Below are positions 7,487 through 15,586 of a stretch of DNA of 38,417 nt, one piece after another. The translations under genes and the position numbers were made by a program. The stretch covers positions 1 through 38,417 of the forward strand of contig MDLA01000155.1 of assembly GCA_001730015.1 (NCBI GenBank). Direction: 5' to 3'. Each line of letters begins with the position of its first letter. The stretch's first letter is position 1. Source of the stretch: Chromatiales bacterium (ex Bugula neritina AB1). GTDB taxonomy: Bacteria; Pseudomonadota; Gammaproteobacteria; Granulosicoccales; Granulosicoccaceae. Below the pieces are notes generated by a model. The model saw nothing but the letters and a program-made list of their open reading frames with translations, was not told the origin of the DNA and made no database searches.

Positions 7487-8526
7487 CAGCTTGTCGCTGT
7501 GATGATTCTTGCGGTTGATAACGGTAAATCGAAATTAATTTTATCACCGATAGTAGCAGCCGGTATAGAAGCATCAACTTCCGTTTTTACTGGCCCGGCC
7601 CCGCTATCGATAACGTATTCGCGCTGGTTACCGGCAAACGCTACGGCAGCGATAGTACCTGTATGCGGACCTTTGCCAACGATGACGCCGCCGGGCCGCC
7701 AGGCGATATGCTTAGCCGCTACCGTGTAGTCGAGCTCTAAATTGCCGTGATCGTTGTGAATGATGCTGCCGCTATGCGTTGATGACGGGGCGGCCACCGC
7801 AAATATATTTTCATAGCCGACGAAGTCTGCGGCAAACGTGGTTTGAGGCTGGTTATAGAGTGCTTCCGGTGAACCGATCTGTTCGATGCGCCCGTGTTTC
7901 ATCAATACAATACGGTCCGACAGCGCCAGAGCTTCTGATTGATCGTGAGTGACAAAAACCATGGTAATTCCGGTTTGCCGCTGCAGGCGCTGGAGCTCGG
8001 TTCGCATATCGAGCCGTAGCCGCGCGTCGAGGTTGGATAAGGGTTCATCAAGAAGCAGCACTTTCGGTTTCATAACCAGAGAGCGAGCCAGGGAAAGGCG
8101 TTGTTGCTGTCCGCCGGACAGTTCGGCAGGCTTTCGGTCGGCGAGATGTCCCATGCCGACCAGCTGCAGTCCGGCTTCGACGCGCTGCGTTAATTCAGCG
8201 GCCGGAGTTTTTTTCAGGCGTAGTCCGAAAGCTACATTTTCAAATCCTGACAGGTGCGGGAACAGGGCATAAGATTGAAACACCAGACCGACCTCGCGCT
8301 TGTTGGCGGGTACCTGGGTTACGTCGTCCCCGTCTATGATAATCTTGCCGTCACGTGGTGCCATTAAGCCCGCAATGGCGCGCATGGTCGTTGTTTTGCC
8401 GCAGCCGGATGGCCCGAGCAGGGAGATCAGTTCACCGCGATGTATATCGAGGTCGAGCTGCGGCACGGCAATCGTGTTGTCATACGCCAGTGTTAACTGT
8501 TGTAGTGACACGGCAATATCAGACAT
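7486..8526 (-). CDS. ABC transporter ATP-binding protein, PotA/FbpC type
   Basis: This 346-aa ATPase energises a binding-protein-dependent importer. Walker A is GPSGCGKTT (38-46), the Q-loop is VFQSYALFPH (about 82-91), the signature is LSGGQQQR (136-143), Walker B is VLLLDEP (156-162) and the H-loop is FVTHDQ. After about residue 235 comes a TOBE-type regulatory domain (FVGYENIF ... EVDASIPAATIGDKI). The open frame runs about 70 codons further upstream, but that part overlaps the permease gene and is unlike any ATPase, so I start at MSDIAVSLQQL. The start overlaps the permease stop by 8 bases (ATGTCTGA). The subfamily includes spermidine, iron and thiamine importers. Confidence 0.9.
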   Translation of the reverse strand: MSDIAVSLQQLTLAYDNTIAVPQLDLDIHRGELISLLGPSGCGKTTTMRAIAGLMAPRDGKIIIDGDDVTQVPANKREVGLVFQSYALFPHLSGFENVAFGLRLKKTPAAELTQRVEAGLQLVGMGHLADRKPAELSGGQQQRLSLARSLVMKPKVLLLDEPLSNLDARLRLDMRTELQRLQRQTGITMVFVTHDQSEALALSDRIVLMKHGRIEQIGSPEALYNQPQTTFAADFVGYENIFAVAAPSSTHSGSIIHNDHGNLELDYTVAAKHIAWRPGGVIVGKGPHTGTIAAVAFAGNQREYVIDSGAGPVKTEVDASIPAATIGDKINFDLPLSTARIITATS

Positions 8527-9298
8527 AGCGTGAAAACCCCAGGGTTCGCTCGGCGATATAGACGATAGCAATCGACAGAAAAGCGAGCAAAGCAGACAGT
8601 GCAGCGACTGATGGATCGTAGGTGATTTCCATATAGGCCAGCATATCGATCGGCAGCGTACGTACACCGGGGCCGGATAAAAACAGCGATACCGGCACCT
8701 GGTTGAAGCTGGTGACGAATCCCAGTATGAATGCTGCAAGAATGCCGCTTTTTATATTGGGCAGAACCGCTTTTGTGAACGCCTGCAAGCGGGTACACCC
8801 GAGTAGTACGGCAGCCTCTTCTATATCGGCCCGCAGGTTTTCAAGTGTTGCGGTGACGACACGTACGGCATAGGGCAGCACCAGTGCCGTGTGCGCCAGA
8901 AAAAGCGCCAGAGTAACAGTGAAGTTGAGTGGAACGACCAGGTAGCGCAGCAGCGCGAGGCCGACAATAATACCCGGTACGATAATCGGTGCGGCGACGA
9001 TCAGCTTGATTGTTTCCGCCCCAGGTATTTTATAGCGGCAAATGGCGTATGCTGCCGGTACCCCGAGTAACAGCGCGGTCAGTGTGCCGAATATTGCCAG
9101 AAACATTGACAGGATAAAGCTCTGCCGGAAACTCTCGACCTCGAAAACGGCGAGGTACCACTTTAATGAAATTCCGTTAGGAGGGAAGGCGAGCGACGAC
9201 CCGGCCGAAAGACCCGCAAATATAATAATAAAAAAAGGACCGATCAGAAACAGCAGCGTTAAAAACAGGATTATTCGCGTTGCCCAGGTTTGACTCAT
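8519..9298 (-). CDS. ABC transporter permease, PotC type
   Basis: This 259-aa inner-membrane permease has six predicted helices, the first near residues 9-31 (IILFLTLLFLIGPFFIIIFAGL). The EAA loop that contacts the ATPase is EEAAVLLGCTRLQAFTKAVLPNIKSGILAAF (about 160-190, with the usual Glu-Ala-Ala and Gly). It is the second permease of the system, lying between permease PotB-type (5 bp upstream) and the ATPase (8-bp overlap downstream). Heterodimer formation with the preceding permease is expected from the family. Confidence 0.88.
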   Translation of the reverse strand: MSQTWATRIILFLTLLFLIGPFFIIIFAGLSAGSSLAFPPNGISLKWYLAVFEVESFRQSFILSMFLAIFGTLTALLLGVPAAYAICRYKIPGAETIKLIVAAPIIVPGIIVGLALLRYLVVPLNFTVTLALFLAHTALVLPYAVRVVTATLENLRADIEEAAVLLGCTRLQAFTKAVLPNIKSGILAAFILGFVTSFNQVPVSLFLSGPGVRTLPIDMLAYMEITYDPSVAALSALLAFLSIAIVYIAERTLGFSRYV

Positions 9299-9303
9299 GA
9301 AGC

Positions 9304-10119
9304 TCAGGCCTTTGCCACACGCCGCAGTACGACATTAGCACCAAAGCTCATAACAATAAGTATGGTAGCGATAATGCCTGCGGATACGTAGTCGTTTGAT
9401 ACATTTACACGCTGGTAAAGAAGGGTTTCCAGCATTAGAACTTTAGAGCCACCCAGTATGGCTGGAGTGATATAGGCGGTGAGGGCACCGGTAAAAACCA
9501 GAGTGCCGCCGAGTACTAATCCTTCGCGGGTTAATGGCAGTATCACCCGGGTGAACACCTGAAACCAGCTGGCACCAAGTACCCGGGCGGCGGCAATTGC
9601 GTCTTTAGGCAGATTCTCCATGGCACTGATAAGCGAAATAATCATTAGTGGCATGAACAGTTGCAGCAAGCCTAGAAAAACCGCAGTCTCGGTAAATAAA
9701 AAGCGCACCGGCGTGTCGGTCAGCCCCAGTCCGACCAGTGTTTTATTCACAATGCCGGTTCTGCCAAGGATAACGATCCATGCGTAGGTACGGGCTACCG
9801 GTGAAATCATGAGTGGCAGTATGATCAGACCGAACATTCTGCCGCGGCTTTTTGAATCAAGATTTACAATGCAAAAAGCCGCAGCATAGCCCACCACAGC
9901 ACTGACAATAACAACCAGTACGCCGAGTTTCAGTGTGCGCAGAAATACGGTGCGATTAAGCGGCTTCGATGCAAATTCGGCGTAGCCTGAGAATGACCAT
10001 TCACCGCCAACCTTGAACGCTTCGGACAGTAGAATCCCAACCGGAAACAAAAAGAGGACCGCAATGAATACCGCTGCGGGCAGTACCAGTGCAAGGCCCT
10101 CTGTGCGATTGTGAAACAG
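9304..10119 (-). CDS. ABC transporter permease, PotB type, unusual start
   Basis: This inner-membrane permease has the EAA loop IAAARVLGASWFQVFTRVILPLTREGLVLG, which contacts the ATPase. The first conventional start in frame is a TTG at 10050, but it lies in the middle of the first membrane helix. The open frame continues upstream with a convincing helix (LALVLPAAVFIAVLFLFPVG) as far as the stop codon of the binding-protein gene. No ATG, GTG or TTG occurs in that stretch. A CTG at 10117-10119 is preceded at six bases by GGGGAG, an excellent ribosome site, and gives a 271-aa protein of normal length. I therefore place the start there with reservation; a sequencing error is another explanation. 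Confidence 0.75.
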   Translation of the reverse strand: MFHNRTEGLALVLPAAVFIAVLFLFPVGILLSEAFKVGGEWSFSGYAEFASKPLNRTVFLRTLKLGVLVVIVSAVVGYAAAFCIVNLDSKSRGRMFGLIILPLMISPVARTYAWIVILGRTGIVNKTLVGLGLTDTPVRFLFTETAVFLGLLQLFMPLMIISLISAMENLPKDAIAAARVLGASWFQVFTRVILPLTREGLVLGGTLVFTGALTAYITPAILGGSKVLMLETLLYQRVNVSNDYVSAGIIATILIVMSFGANVVLRRVAKA

Positions 10120-10149
10120 ACTGTTCTCCCCGGCCTGGGAAAACGGTTG

Positions 10150-11166
10150 CTACTGGATAACCTTGTTGTTCCACTGGTCTACCCAGTTGTCGCGATTGTC
10201 TATGATATCGGCTGGCGAGATCATGTTTAGTGAGTTGATTAGATCGGCGCCATAGGTCAGGCTGTCAGCGGTTTCGGCGGAGACCTCAACATTTTTATTG
10301 GCCGGGCTGTCTATTTTTGCATTGGCTATGCGGGTTTGCACTTCAGTGGAAAGCCAGTAGTCCATCAGCTGATAGGCCAGTGCTTCATTGCCGTTATCTT
10401 TGGTCATCAGCATAACGTTCATACCGCCGGTTTGGCCTTCGGCAGGTTCTGCCCATTTGAACGGAAGATCAGAGCCCGAGAATCGGCTCCAGGCAAATCG
10501 GCCAACCGGAGCAGCAATTACCTCCTCCTGCTGCATTAGCTGAGCAAGCTGCGATGAGCGCACGTAGAAAGTGACGATATCGTCTGATTTATCGCCTATG
10601 GCGTTTATTGTATCGGTGAACTCTATACCTTCGTGACCCAATGCCTGGCTAAGCATGTGGAGTGTGAGAGGCCCCTGGGTTCCGGTGATGTTGGGCAGTG
10701 CCACACGGCCGGCAACTTCAGGCTTCAGCAGATCGGCCCAGCTTTTTATGTCGACCAAATCTGAACGATATACTATGGAGCTGGCATAGAAGGTATAGCC
10801 TACGGCCATGTTGTCGCCGATCGGGTTTTTGGCGGCATCGTAGAGGTCGTTGTAGCTTGCTAGTTTTGACGTGTCGAGTGACTGCAGCAAGCCCTTGCGC
10901 GCCAGTGCCAGTGCATCATGGGAAGACATAACCGCCATATCGATTACCGGATTTGCCGCATTGGCTTCAATCTTTGCCATGCGCTCAACGCTGTTGCCGG
11001 TCTCGATCACCAGCTCACAATTGCAGATCTCTTCGAATGGCTCGTACAGCGCTTTTTTGTAGGCGTCTTGCGCAAACGAGTATACCGAAATGGTCAGTTT
11101 GTCTTTGGCAAAAACCGATGTTGTAGCCAGAAGAGTAATGGCACTAACTGAAAGCAGAAACTTCAT
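10150..11166 (-). CDS. ABC transporter periplasmic substrate-binding protein, PotD type
   Basis: This 338-aa extracytoplasmic solute-binding protein begins with a clear signal peptide (MKFLLSVSAITLLATTSVFA, cleavage before KDKL). The mature part has the family 1/PotD layout, with ITGTQGPLTLHML in the middle and LMDYWLSTEVQTRIA near the end. The open frame runs 28 codons further upstream, but a GGAG ribosome site and the signal peptide fix the start at this ATG. It is the first gene of the operon. Given the nucleoside hydrolase and adenine deaminase downstream, I infer a purine nucleoside or related compound as ligand; PotD-type proteins more usually bind polyamines or similar small molecules. 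Confidence 0.85.
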   Translation of the reverse strand: MKFLLSVSAITLLATTSVFAKDKLTISVYSFAQDAYKKALYEPFEEICNCELVIETGNSVERMAKIEANAANPVIDMAVMSSHDALALARKGLLQSLDTSKLASYNDLYDAAKNPIGDNMAVGYTFYASSIVYRSDLVDIKSWADLLKPEVAGRVALPNITGTQGPLTLHMLSQALGHEGIEFTDTINAIGDKSDDIVTFYVRSSQLAQLMQQEEVIAAPVGRFAWSRFSGSDLPFKWAEPAEGQTGGMNVMLMTKDNGNEALAYQLMDYWLSTEVQTRIANAKIDSPANKNVEVSAETADSLTYGADLINSLNMISPADIIDNRDNWVDQWNNKVIQ

Positions 11167-11209
11167 TGATGTCTCCATGCAGGTGTTCAGCGCATCGCAG
11201 CACGCCGTG

Positions 11210-11237
11210 GAGTTCCAGGGCGGGTAGGTTGGAACTC
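11210..11237 (-). promoter_or_regulatory. Inverted repeat in the leader of the importer operon
   Basis: GAGTTCCA (11210-11217) and TGGAACTC (11230-11237) form a perfect 8-bp inverted repeat around a 12-nt GC-rich spacer, 44 bases upstream of the binding-protein start codon. It lies within or just before the expected 5' leader and could be an operator or a leader hairpin. I see no riboswitch consensus that I can name. Confidence 0.4.
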
Positions 11238-11302
11238 TGGCCCGCGTCAATCATACGAAGTTATGTGTGGAAAATATACCTGGATGCACCACTGGTTGTA
11301 CT

Positions 11303-11336
11303 CAGCGGCCGGAGAATGAGGTTTGTCCGGCCGCTG
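11303..11336 (-). terminator. GC-rich hairpin after the low-complexity gene, possible terminator
   Basis: CAGCGGCCGG (11303-11312) and CCGGCCGCTG (11327-11336) form a perfect 10-bp stem with a 14-nt loop, 19 bases after the end of the minus-strand gene at 11356. There is no T-run after it on the minus strand, so it is not a classical intrinsic terminator. It may work with Rho, or be an operator for the importer operon that begins 137 bases further on. Confidence 0.4.
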
Positions 11337-11355
11337 CAGTGTTGCTGCAATTTCG

Positions 11356-12843
11356 TCAGGCGATAGCTTTGCCGGATGTATCGAGTGGGGAGTCGCGTCG
11401 ATCACGCTTCGTGGTAATGGCCGTCTGTACACTCAGGAATAGCTTGATAAGCCGCGATAATAATCCGTTTCCGTCAGTATTTGTTGCCTTGCGCAACTGA
11501 AAGTGGAGCGATGCTCTGTTAGCCAGCTGAGGGATCGAGCCGAGAGCCTTAAAGCTGCTCAATAGTTTTGCCGGAGCGTTTTTCAGGCTGTTTGCAATGT
11601 TTACAATACCCTTGCCAGCGGCCAGCGCTTTGCTTTGAAAGCGTGATACACGCTTTTTTAGTGATTGCATGAAGCCGGGGTTTCCCGCCGGGTTATTCGG
11701 CATTGTTCCGGGATAGCGGCGGTTGTTATCGACTTTTTTATATAGATAACTGACACCGGGGCCGATAGCGGTAACTGACTGTGCAGCCATCTCGGTAATC
11801 GCTACTGAAGGCGCTGCCATTGGTGCCATAGTTGCCGTGGGTTGGGTGGTTTCCGATGGAAGGGCTGTGTTTGCTATGGAATTAATGATGTTACGCTTAG
11901 CAGAGGCAGCCGGGTTTCCGGTGTTGCCGCTTAGCTGATTTGAAGCGGCTGTTGCCGGTTTAAAGCTTGCCGAAATTTCTACCAGTCTGCTGCCAGTGAG
12001 TGAATTTGAAGGTGAATTATGTATCGACACCTGCTCTGCTTTGACCATCACTGTTTTTTGTGCGGCGTGATTTCCAGTCATTGCGGCAATCATCTGGCTT
12101 TGCATCATATTGCGGAACAGCAAACGGTTTGCATCCGCTACAGACAGTGTTTGACAGTTACTCTGCTGGCAAGCCGAATTTAAATTTGCAAGGTGAATGC
12201 GGGAGGCTGCATTTGATTGTTGCAGACCCTGTCGCGTCAGTGCCTGCAATTCGATCAGGCCCCGAGCAATCAGGTGTGATGCGCTATGTTTTGCACTGGC
12301 AATATGCGCACTGATGCCAGCGTGTGCAGAGGCTGATTGTTGAACTGCGCCGGCCTCAGCCCGGGTGGCAAGCTGTGCTGCCGCGTTCTGGCGCACCCCG
12401 GCCTGTGCTCCGGGACCACGTGTTGTTATAGTAGTCGTTAACGGCGTGCCCCGTGCTGTGTTGCCGGTGAGTCGAATATTTACTGAAGCGGAAACACTGG
12501 TACCCGAATTACTGTTTCGGGATGCCTGACCGGACTGGCGGCTGATCGAATTTTCTGTACGATTAAATAGCCGCACCCGGGAATCAAAGAGTCCATTTGA
12601 TTGTGAACCGGCAGAGCGCTCTCGAGCGGTAGCTAAATCTGATGAATTGGCTGATGCGGTACTTTGCCGGTTGGCGTCGCGGCTGTTCCGGGAATCAGTT
12701 TTATCAGCTAGGTTTGTCAGCGCAGATTGCAGGGCGCTTTCGCCTGTACCTGCCTGACTGCGTAAACTCGGTGACTGGGCCTGATCCCGTAGAGCCGGTG
12801 GCAGGATTAAACGGTTTAGGCTGTTTGATAGTCCGTTGTCCAT
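11356..12843 (-). CDS. Low-complexity protein of unknown function
   Basis: I do not recognise this 495-aa protein. It has no signal peptide and no obvious membrane helix. Residues 1-330 are rich in Ser, Ala, Asn, Gln and Thr and probably disordered, with an RNSRDANRQSTAS segment and a Thr-rich patch (TPLTTTITTRG). A short region around 230-275 (NLNSACQQSNCQTLSVADANRLLFRNMMQ) looks more folded and contains two cysteines. From about 380 the protein becomes basic and predicted helical (FMQSLKKRVSRFQSKALAAGKGIVNIANSL). A secreted substrate of a needle or flagellar system, or a structural protein, would fit such composition, but nothing shows it. It is single, with no operon partners. Confidence 0.6.
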   Translation of the reverse strand: MDNGLSNSLNRLILPPALRDQAQSPSLRSQAGTGESALQSALTNLADKTDSRNSRDANRQSTASANSSDLATARERSAGSQSNGLFDSRVRLFNRTENSISRQSGQASRNSNSGTSVSASVNIRLTGNTARGTPLTTTITTRGPGAQAGVRQNAAAQLATRAEAGAVQQSASAHAGISAHIASAKHSASHLIARGLIELQALTRQGLQQSNAASRIHLANLNSACQQSNCQTLSVADANRLLFRNMMQSQMIAAMTGNHAAQKTVMVKAEQVSIHNSPSNSLTGSRLVEISASFKPATAASNQLSGNTGNPAASAKRNIINSIANTALPSETTQPTATMAPMAAPSVAITEMAAQSVTAIGPGVSYLYKKVDNNRRYPGTMPNNPAGNPGFMQSLKKRVSRFQSKALAAGKGIVNIANSLKNAPAKLLSSFKALGSIPQLANRASLHFQLRKATNTDGNGLLSRLIKLFLSVQTAITTKRDRRDSPLDTSGKAIA

Positions 12844-13055
12844 AGGATGTCGCTGCGTTGCTTGCCGGTTAAAACTATTGATCTGTGCGTGCAGGCAATC
12901 GAGAGTTTTTGACTGTCTGCGTTTCCTGATAATTTTTTTGTGTCATAAGGTGAATATTAGAATTGAATGCGATCTGCACTTCAAACCCGGTAGCGTATTT
13001 TGTGATAGAGCCTCGCTGTCTAATTTCATGTGTTTCAGGAACGAAACAATTTTTT

Positions 13056-13090
13056 CAATAGATAAACACAACGCGCGTAACGGCGCGTTG
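13056..13090 (-). terminator. Probable intrinsic terminator of the cyclophilin gene
   Basis: CAACGCGC (13069-13076) and GCGCGTTG (13083-13090) form a perfect 8-bp stem with a 6-nt loop, 19 bases beyond the minus-strand stop codon. On the minus strand it is followed by TGTTTATCTATT, a T-rich tract. Confidence 0.6.
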
Positions 13091-13109
13091 CGTGCTGCGG
13101 ATTTAGTGC

Positions 13110-13607
13110 TTATTCAGTGAGCTCAATACTCAATATAGTAATGGCTTCTGTTGGTACGTTCTGGTGGTGCCCGTGATTGCCGGTTGCCACGTCAGTTATC
13201 TGGCTTAGCACATCCAGACCCTGGGTGGTTGAACCGAAAACGCAGTATCCGATTTCGTTTGGCGCATCACTTTTGTAATTCAGGAACTCGTTGTCTGCAA
13301 CGTTAATAAAAAACTGGCAGGTTGCAGAATGCGGATCATTGGTGCGCGCCATGGCGATGGTGCCGGGGGAGTTTTTCAAACCGTTGGACGCTTCATTCCT
13401 GATCGGTGCGCTGGTGGGCTTTTGTTGCATATCTTCGGTGAAGCCGCCACCCTGGACCATGAAGTTTGGCATTACCCGGTGGAAGATTGTGCCGTTGTAG
13501 TGCCCGCTATCGACGTAGGATTTGAAATTTTCACAGGTTAGCGGGGCTGCTTCGGGATCGAGTGTGACTTCAATTAGCCCGAGACTGGTGTTTATTTTGG
13601 CGATCAT
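13110..13607 (-). CDS. ppiB: Peptidyl-prolyl cis-trans isomerase, cyclophilin type
   Basis: This 165-aa cytoplasmic cyclophilin speeds prolyl isomerisation in folding proteins. It has the family core: FHRVMPNFMVQGGGF (His, Arg, Phe, Met and Gln of the active site, about residues 42-56), TIAMARTNDPHSATCQFFINVADNEFLN (about 80-108), and GYCVFG. The length matches bacterial PpiB, and no signal peptide is present. The open frame continues 41 codons upstream, but the family starts at MIAKINTSLG, which I use. The gene appears monocistronic, with a terminator-like hairpin downstream. Confidence 0.93.
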   Translation of the reverse strand: MIAKINTSLGLIEVTLDPEAAPLTCENFKSYVDSGHYNGTIFHRVMPNFMVQGGGFTEDMQQKPTSAPIRNEASNGLKNSPGTIAMARTNDPHSATCQFFINVADNEFLNYKSDAPNEIGYCVFGSTTQGLDVLSQITDVATGNHGHHQNVPTEAITILSIELTE

Positions 13608-13767
13608 GTTCAGAGTGCTCTGGTGTCTATAAAGGGAAGGGAATTGATGACGGGACAGGCGGGTACAATCTGACGAGCAGGTCGTTGCAATCTTGTAGAT
13701 GGCCTGAGCGTCGCCATGGTAGCAGTACAAATTCCAATATTAAACCCTGCGCAGGTAGCCGGTCGGC

Positions 13768-14778
13768 TTAGCCGTGCCTGCTCTGGTACATTCTGCGCCG
13801 TCGCTCGCGCACCATTGCGGTAGCTGCATCCGAACCATCGTGAAGTGAGCCGAACCAGCGATCCCACGGGGAATCCGGGTTTCCGTAGTTGCACTCGAAA
13901 AAACGATGATGCAGCTGATGATGAAAATCAGCGGCATCAATGAGCTTTTTATCTTTAACCAGTATCTGTTCGAAACCGGCATGGGACAGCGCCGGAGCCA
14001 GACAGCGGGTATACAAATGCATAATGACCAGTATTGGGTGGGAGGGTATGACAAAGTGCAGCAGCACCGATGAAATATAGAGAATGTGCTCGATTGGGTG
14101 CATTGACATGCCGGACCATGGACCGATGTGGGTATTTCGATGATGCAGCTTATGCGCAATCTGGAATAGTGGTGGCCAGTGCAGTAGCCGGTGGGTCAGA
14201 TAGAAGTGCGTAGACAATATAAAAGGCAGAAGCACCAGCCAGAGCAGAAAAGCAAGCGGGTGATCAGTGAAAGCAATTGTCGGGATCACGCCGTTGGCAA
14301 CGCCATGGAAATACAAAATTTCATACAGGCTCCATACCGCAACACCGCTGCTGAGGCTCCAGAACATGTTGTCGTGAACCTGATTGCGAAAAGAAAATTT
14401 GCCGCCCTTTTCCAGTTCTTCCCGAGGGTCGTATTTGAGTTTTTTCCCTTGTTTTTTGTACCTGAACAGATAAAGATGCAGGCCTCCGGCAAGTGTCAGC
14501 ATTAGCACGGCATTGCGCACAACTATAGGCCCGATCCATTCTAGGGAGAGCGACTTCATAGACGACAGTTCGGGGGTCAGCAGGTGATAGCTCAGTACTG
14601 CCAGAAGCAGAAACAACAGGTTCCTCGATATCGAGAACCACCGTTTAGTCACCGATAAAAATGCAGCACCGGGCCTGGGTGGCCAGTCGAACAGCGCAGC
14701 GAACACAACCGGAGTCTGATGATTCCAGATACTTTTTCGTTGCCCGGAGGTAACTTGATTGTCTGGTATGGATGACAT
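13768..14778 (-). CDS. Sterol desaturase / fatty acid hydroxylase family membrane protein
   Basis: This 336-aa integral membrane di-iron protein has the three histidine boxes: HFYLTHRLLH (about 190-199), HKLHHR (about 207-212) and HHQLHHRFFECNYG (about 287-300). Four or so hydrophobic segments lie between residues 50 and 270. Family members hydroxylate or desaturate lipids, carotenoids or sterols using O2. The C-terminal WDRWFGSLHDG motif is typical. There is no operon partner, so the substrate cannot be inferred. The gene is divergent from the one at 14977. Confidence 0.85.
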   Translation of the reverse strand: MSSIPDNQVTSGQRKSIWNHQTPVVFAALFDWPPRPGAAFLSVTKRWFSISRNLLFLLLAVLSYHLLTPELSSMKSLSLEWIGPIVVRNAVLMLTLAGGLHLYLFRYKKQGKKLKYDPREELEKGGKFSFRNQVHDNMFWSLSSGVAVWSLYEILYFHGVANGVIPTIAFTDHPLAFLLWLVLLPFILSTHFYLTHRLLHWPPLFQIAHKLHHRNTHIGPWSGMSMHPIEHILYISSVLLHFVIPSHPILVIMHLYTRCLAPALSHAGFEQILVKDKKLIDAADFHHQLHHRFFECNYGNPDSPWDRWFGSLHDGSDAATAMVRERRRRMYQSRHG

Positions 14779-14976
14779 GTTCTATCCGAAGTCAGTCTGT
14801 GCGGGTAACATTAGCAAATTAGTGCTCGCGTGCCGAGTATCGCATTAAATTGCGTTGCGCGGCATTTCTGATTACTGTATCCGCCAGTGTCAGGAGGCGG
14901 GAAAACTTGTGATCACTTGCTGTAAATACAGCACTGACGAACGCCTTGACCAACTTATCGCTGGAGCATGAGCCGG

Positions 14977-15519
14977 ATGGCCAATGAATATTTGATCAAT
15001 TTGTTGATGAACGGGCTGGAGGAACCATTCCAGTACGAAGTCCGGGAAAAAGACTGGTCGCGTGCGCAACGGGTTTTCGACAACGCCGATATGATCGAAA
15101 GCCGGTCGGGATTTTTAATTTTTGATACGGTCGAGGGCCTGGCGGTTGCTGTTTGCCTGGCTGATGTACAGCTGGTTCGATTTCTCTACAACCCGGTGCA
15201 GTTTCCGTCTGACCAGAAACGCGGCCATGATGAAATACAGGTTTGGCTGAGAGGGCGCAAGGAAGTGGTCAGTATGTTTAACGGAGACGACCAGGACACA
15301 CTGGCCGCACTATTTGTATTTCTCGATGGTGGAACAGAAACCGTTGCGTTCCCCGGCTTCTGTGATCTCGACGGCGAGATGGTCCATATAAATGTGTCGC
15401 AGATGGTTCTGATTACCGCACCGTTGCACCAGGTACAGGAAGGGCATCGTGAGTTACGTCGAGATGGCGGCCAGTTTGATGACTTACCGGATAATCTGTC
15501 CGACGATATTCCGTTCTAA
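14977..15519 (+). CDS. Hypothetical protein with SSB-like acidic C-terminal tip
   Basis: I do not recognise this 180-aa, probably cytosolic and acidic protein. It has no signal peptide and no membrane segment; the middle part has predicted strands (GFLIFDTVEGLAVAVCLADVQLVRFLY). The notable feature is the extreme C-terminus, QFDDLPDNLSDDIPF, whose last five residues equal the DDIPF tip of E. coli SSB, preceded by a Gly- and Asp-containing linker. An upstream in-frame ATG at 14968 has its GGAG only one base away, so I prefer the ATG at 14977. It converges with the hydrolase gene that ends at 15583. Confidence 0.65.
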   Translation: MANEYLINLLMNGLEEPFQYEVREKDWSRAQRVFDNADMIESRSGFLIFDTVEGLAVAVCLADVQLVRFLYNPVQFPSDQKRGHDEIQVWLRGRKEVVSMFNGDDQDTLAALFVFLDGGTETVAFPGFCDLDGEMVHINVSQMVLITAPLHQVQEGHRELRRDGGQFDDLPDNLSDDIPF

Positions 15520-15558
15520 AAAGATCACATCTATAGAGATGATCCAGAGATAAAACCA

Positions 15559-15586
15559 GGCACTGGCCGGGCAGCCGGTGCTTTAT
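15559..15586. terminator. Possible bidirectional terminator between convergent genes
   Basis: GGCACTGGC (15559-15567) and GCCGGTGCT (15574-15582) can form a 9-bp stem (two G-T pairs) with a 6-nt loop. A T-rich tract follows on the minus strand (TGGTTTTATC), and on the plus strand CTTTATGGTTGCTTT. The stem directly abuts the end of the minus-strand gene. Confidence 0.5.

Noticed and set aside
9304..10050. Permease start at the TTG at 10050
   Set aside because: It would remove half of the first membrane helix and has no ribosome site; the upstream CTG fits better.
11303..11336. GC-rich 10-bp hairpin as a classical intrinsic terminator
   Set aside because: No T-run follows on the minus strand; it is listed only as a possible terminator with low confidence.
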